Origin: an uncultured Parasphingopyxis sp.
Lineage (GTDB): Bacteria > Pseudomonadota > Alphaproteobacteria > Sphingomonadales > Sphingomonadaceae
Reading direction: 5' to 3'
DNA length: 5,983 nucleotides
Assembly: GCA_905479515.1 (NCBI GenBank)
Contig: CAJQMX010000144.1
Span: forward strand, 1 to 5,983
The notes beneath the pieces are model-generated. The model was not told where the DNA came from. It saw nothing but the letters and a program-made list of their open reading frames with translations, and made no database searches. Shown piece after piece: positions 5,488 to 5,983 of the stretch; positions within the stretch are counted from its first letter, which is position 1; every line of letters starts with the position of its first letter. The translations under genes were made by a program, and so were the position numbers.

Positions 5488-5895
5488 ATGCGTATTGGTC
5501 AGTTGGCGCAGTTAGTAGGGGTCGAAACACAGACGATCCGCTTCTATGAACAGCAGGGATTGTTGCCGCCGCCTGATCGGCAGGACAACGGTTACCGTGT
5601 CTATACCGAGAAGCATGGTGAGGGGCTGGCCTTCATCCGTCGCTGCAGAATTCTGGGCCTGTCACTGGCTGAGATACACGAACTACAGAGCTATCAGGAC
5701 GACCCTCATCAGCCTTGTACCGCCGTCAACACCTTGCTCGATGATCACATCTCTCATGTGCGGTCGCAGATAACCGCTCTGCAAGCGCTTGAGAAACAAC
5801 TCGTTTCACTGAGAGCGAGTTGCAACGATGACCGGGAAGTTGAGGCGTGTGGGGTTCTTGCTGGAATTAGCGAAGGAAACATGCACCAGCAGTAG
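5488..5895 (+). CDS. pbrR: MerR-family Cd(II)/Pb(II)-responsive regulator (PbrR/CadR type)
   Basis: A 135-residue dimeric cytosolic regulator. The N-terminal winged helix-turn-helix is clear (MRIGQLAQLVGVETQTIRFY, then EQQGLLPPP and NGYRVY), followed by RRCRILGLSLAEIHEL, a dimerisation helix (about residues 81-110) and a C-terminal metal loop. Cys77, Cys112 and Cys121 have the 35- and 9-residue spacings of the three Pb(II)-binding cysteines of PbrR691 (78, 113 and 122, from memory). It lacks the N-terminal Cys14 and the Cys-rich tail of plasmid PbrR, so it could equally be named CadR. I chose ATG 5488, six bases after GGGAGG (5476-5481). The ATG at 5482 touches that ribosome site and is unlikely, though it would add two residues. 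It is divergent from the CDF gene, whose 19-bp-spacer promoter it should repress without metal and activate with it. Confidence 0.93.
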   Translation: MRIGQLAQLVGVETQTIRFYEQQGLLPPPDRQDNGYRVYTEKHGEGLAFIRRCRILGLSLAEIHELQSYQDDPHQPCTAVNTLLDDHISHVRSQITALQALEKQLVSLRASCNDDREVEACGVLAGISEGNMHQQ

Positions 5896-5983
5896 GTGAA
5901 GCATCAACCAGATAATCCGATGAGATGCCGGTCTGTCTCACTCTCATGCAAAGGTAAGATCAACCATTTAATCCGCTTACCCA

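Noticed and set aside
5896..5983. Short stems such as ATGAGA...TCTCAT after the regulator as a terminator
   Set aside because: The stem is only 6 bp with a long loop and no T-run. I see no other feature in these last 88 bases.

Overview
The window reads as a patchwork of three blocks from a proteobacterium. The NhaA, FabI, LspA and MerR-family proteins all look proteobacterial, and the metal cassette on the right resembles those of beta- and gammaproteobacteria. I cannot name the genus. The right-hand genes look more G+C-rich than the spacer around 1.89-2.06 kb and the decayed stretch at 2.84-3.66 kb, which suggests separate histories.

Left block (1-2838, + strand): the 3' part of an NhaA Na+/H+ antiporter, an EamA/DMT permease and a small two-helix-pore potassium-channel-like protein lie 2 and 10 bases apart, as in an ion and solute membrane operon. 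After a 178-base A+T-rich spacer, which may hold a tiny ORF, comes a complete FabI-type enoyl-ACP reductase.

Middle block (2839-3980): no intact gene. On the minus strand lies a clearly recognisable but dead IS6-family transposase. It carries two frameshifts, two nonsense codons and an internal deletion that removed the second catalytic Asp. Next come a 10-bp-stem hairpin and a decayed minus-strand coding fragment of unknown family with a well preserved C-terminal 61 codons.

Right block (3981-5895): a heavy-metal resistance cassette. A PbrR/CadR-type MerR regulator (+) is divergent from a cation diffusion facilitator with an N-terminal Cys-rich/HMA-like extension, followed by lspA (signal peptidase II), both on the minus strand. 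The divergent gap holds a textbook MerR-type promoter with a 19-bp spacer between TTGACC and TTAAAT. The likely logic is Pb/Cd/Zn sensing by the regulator, activation of the efflux gene and co-expression of the lipoprotein peptidase, as in pbr-type loci.

I found no evidence for a wholly new system. The most informative items are the regulator-CDF-LspA cassette with its operator, the reconstructed IS6 wreck separating the blocks, and the unidentified fragment next to it.
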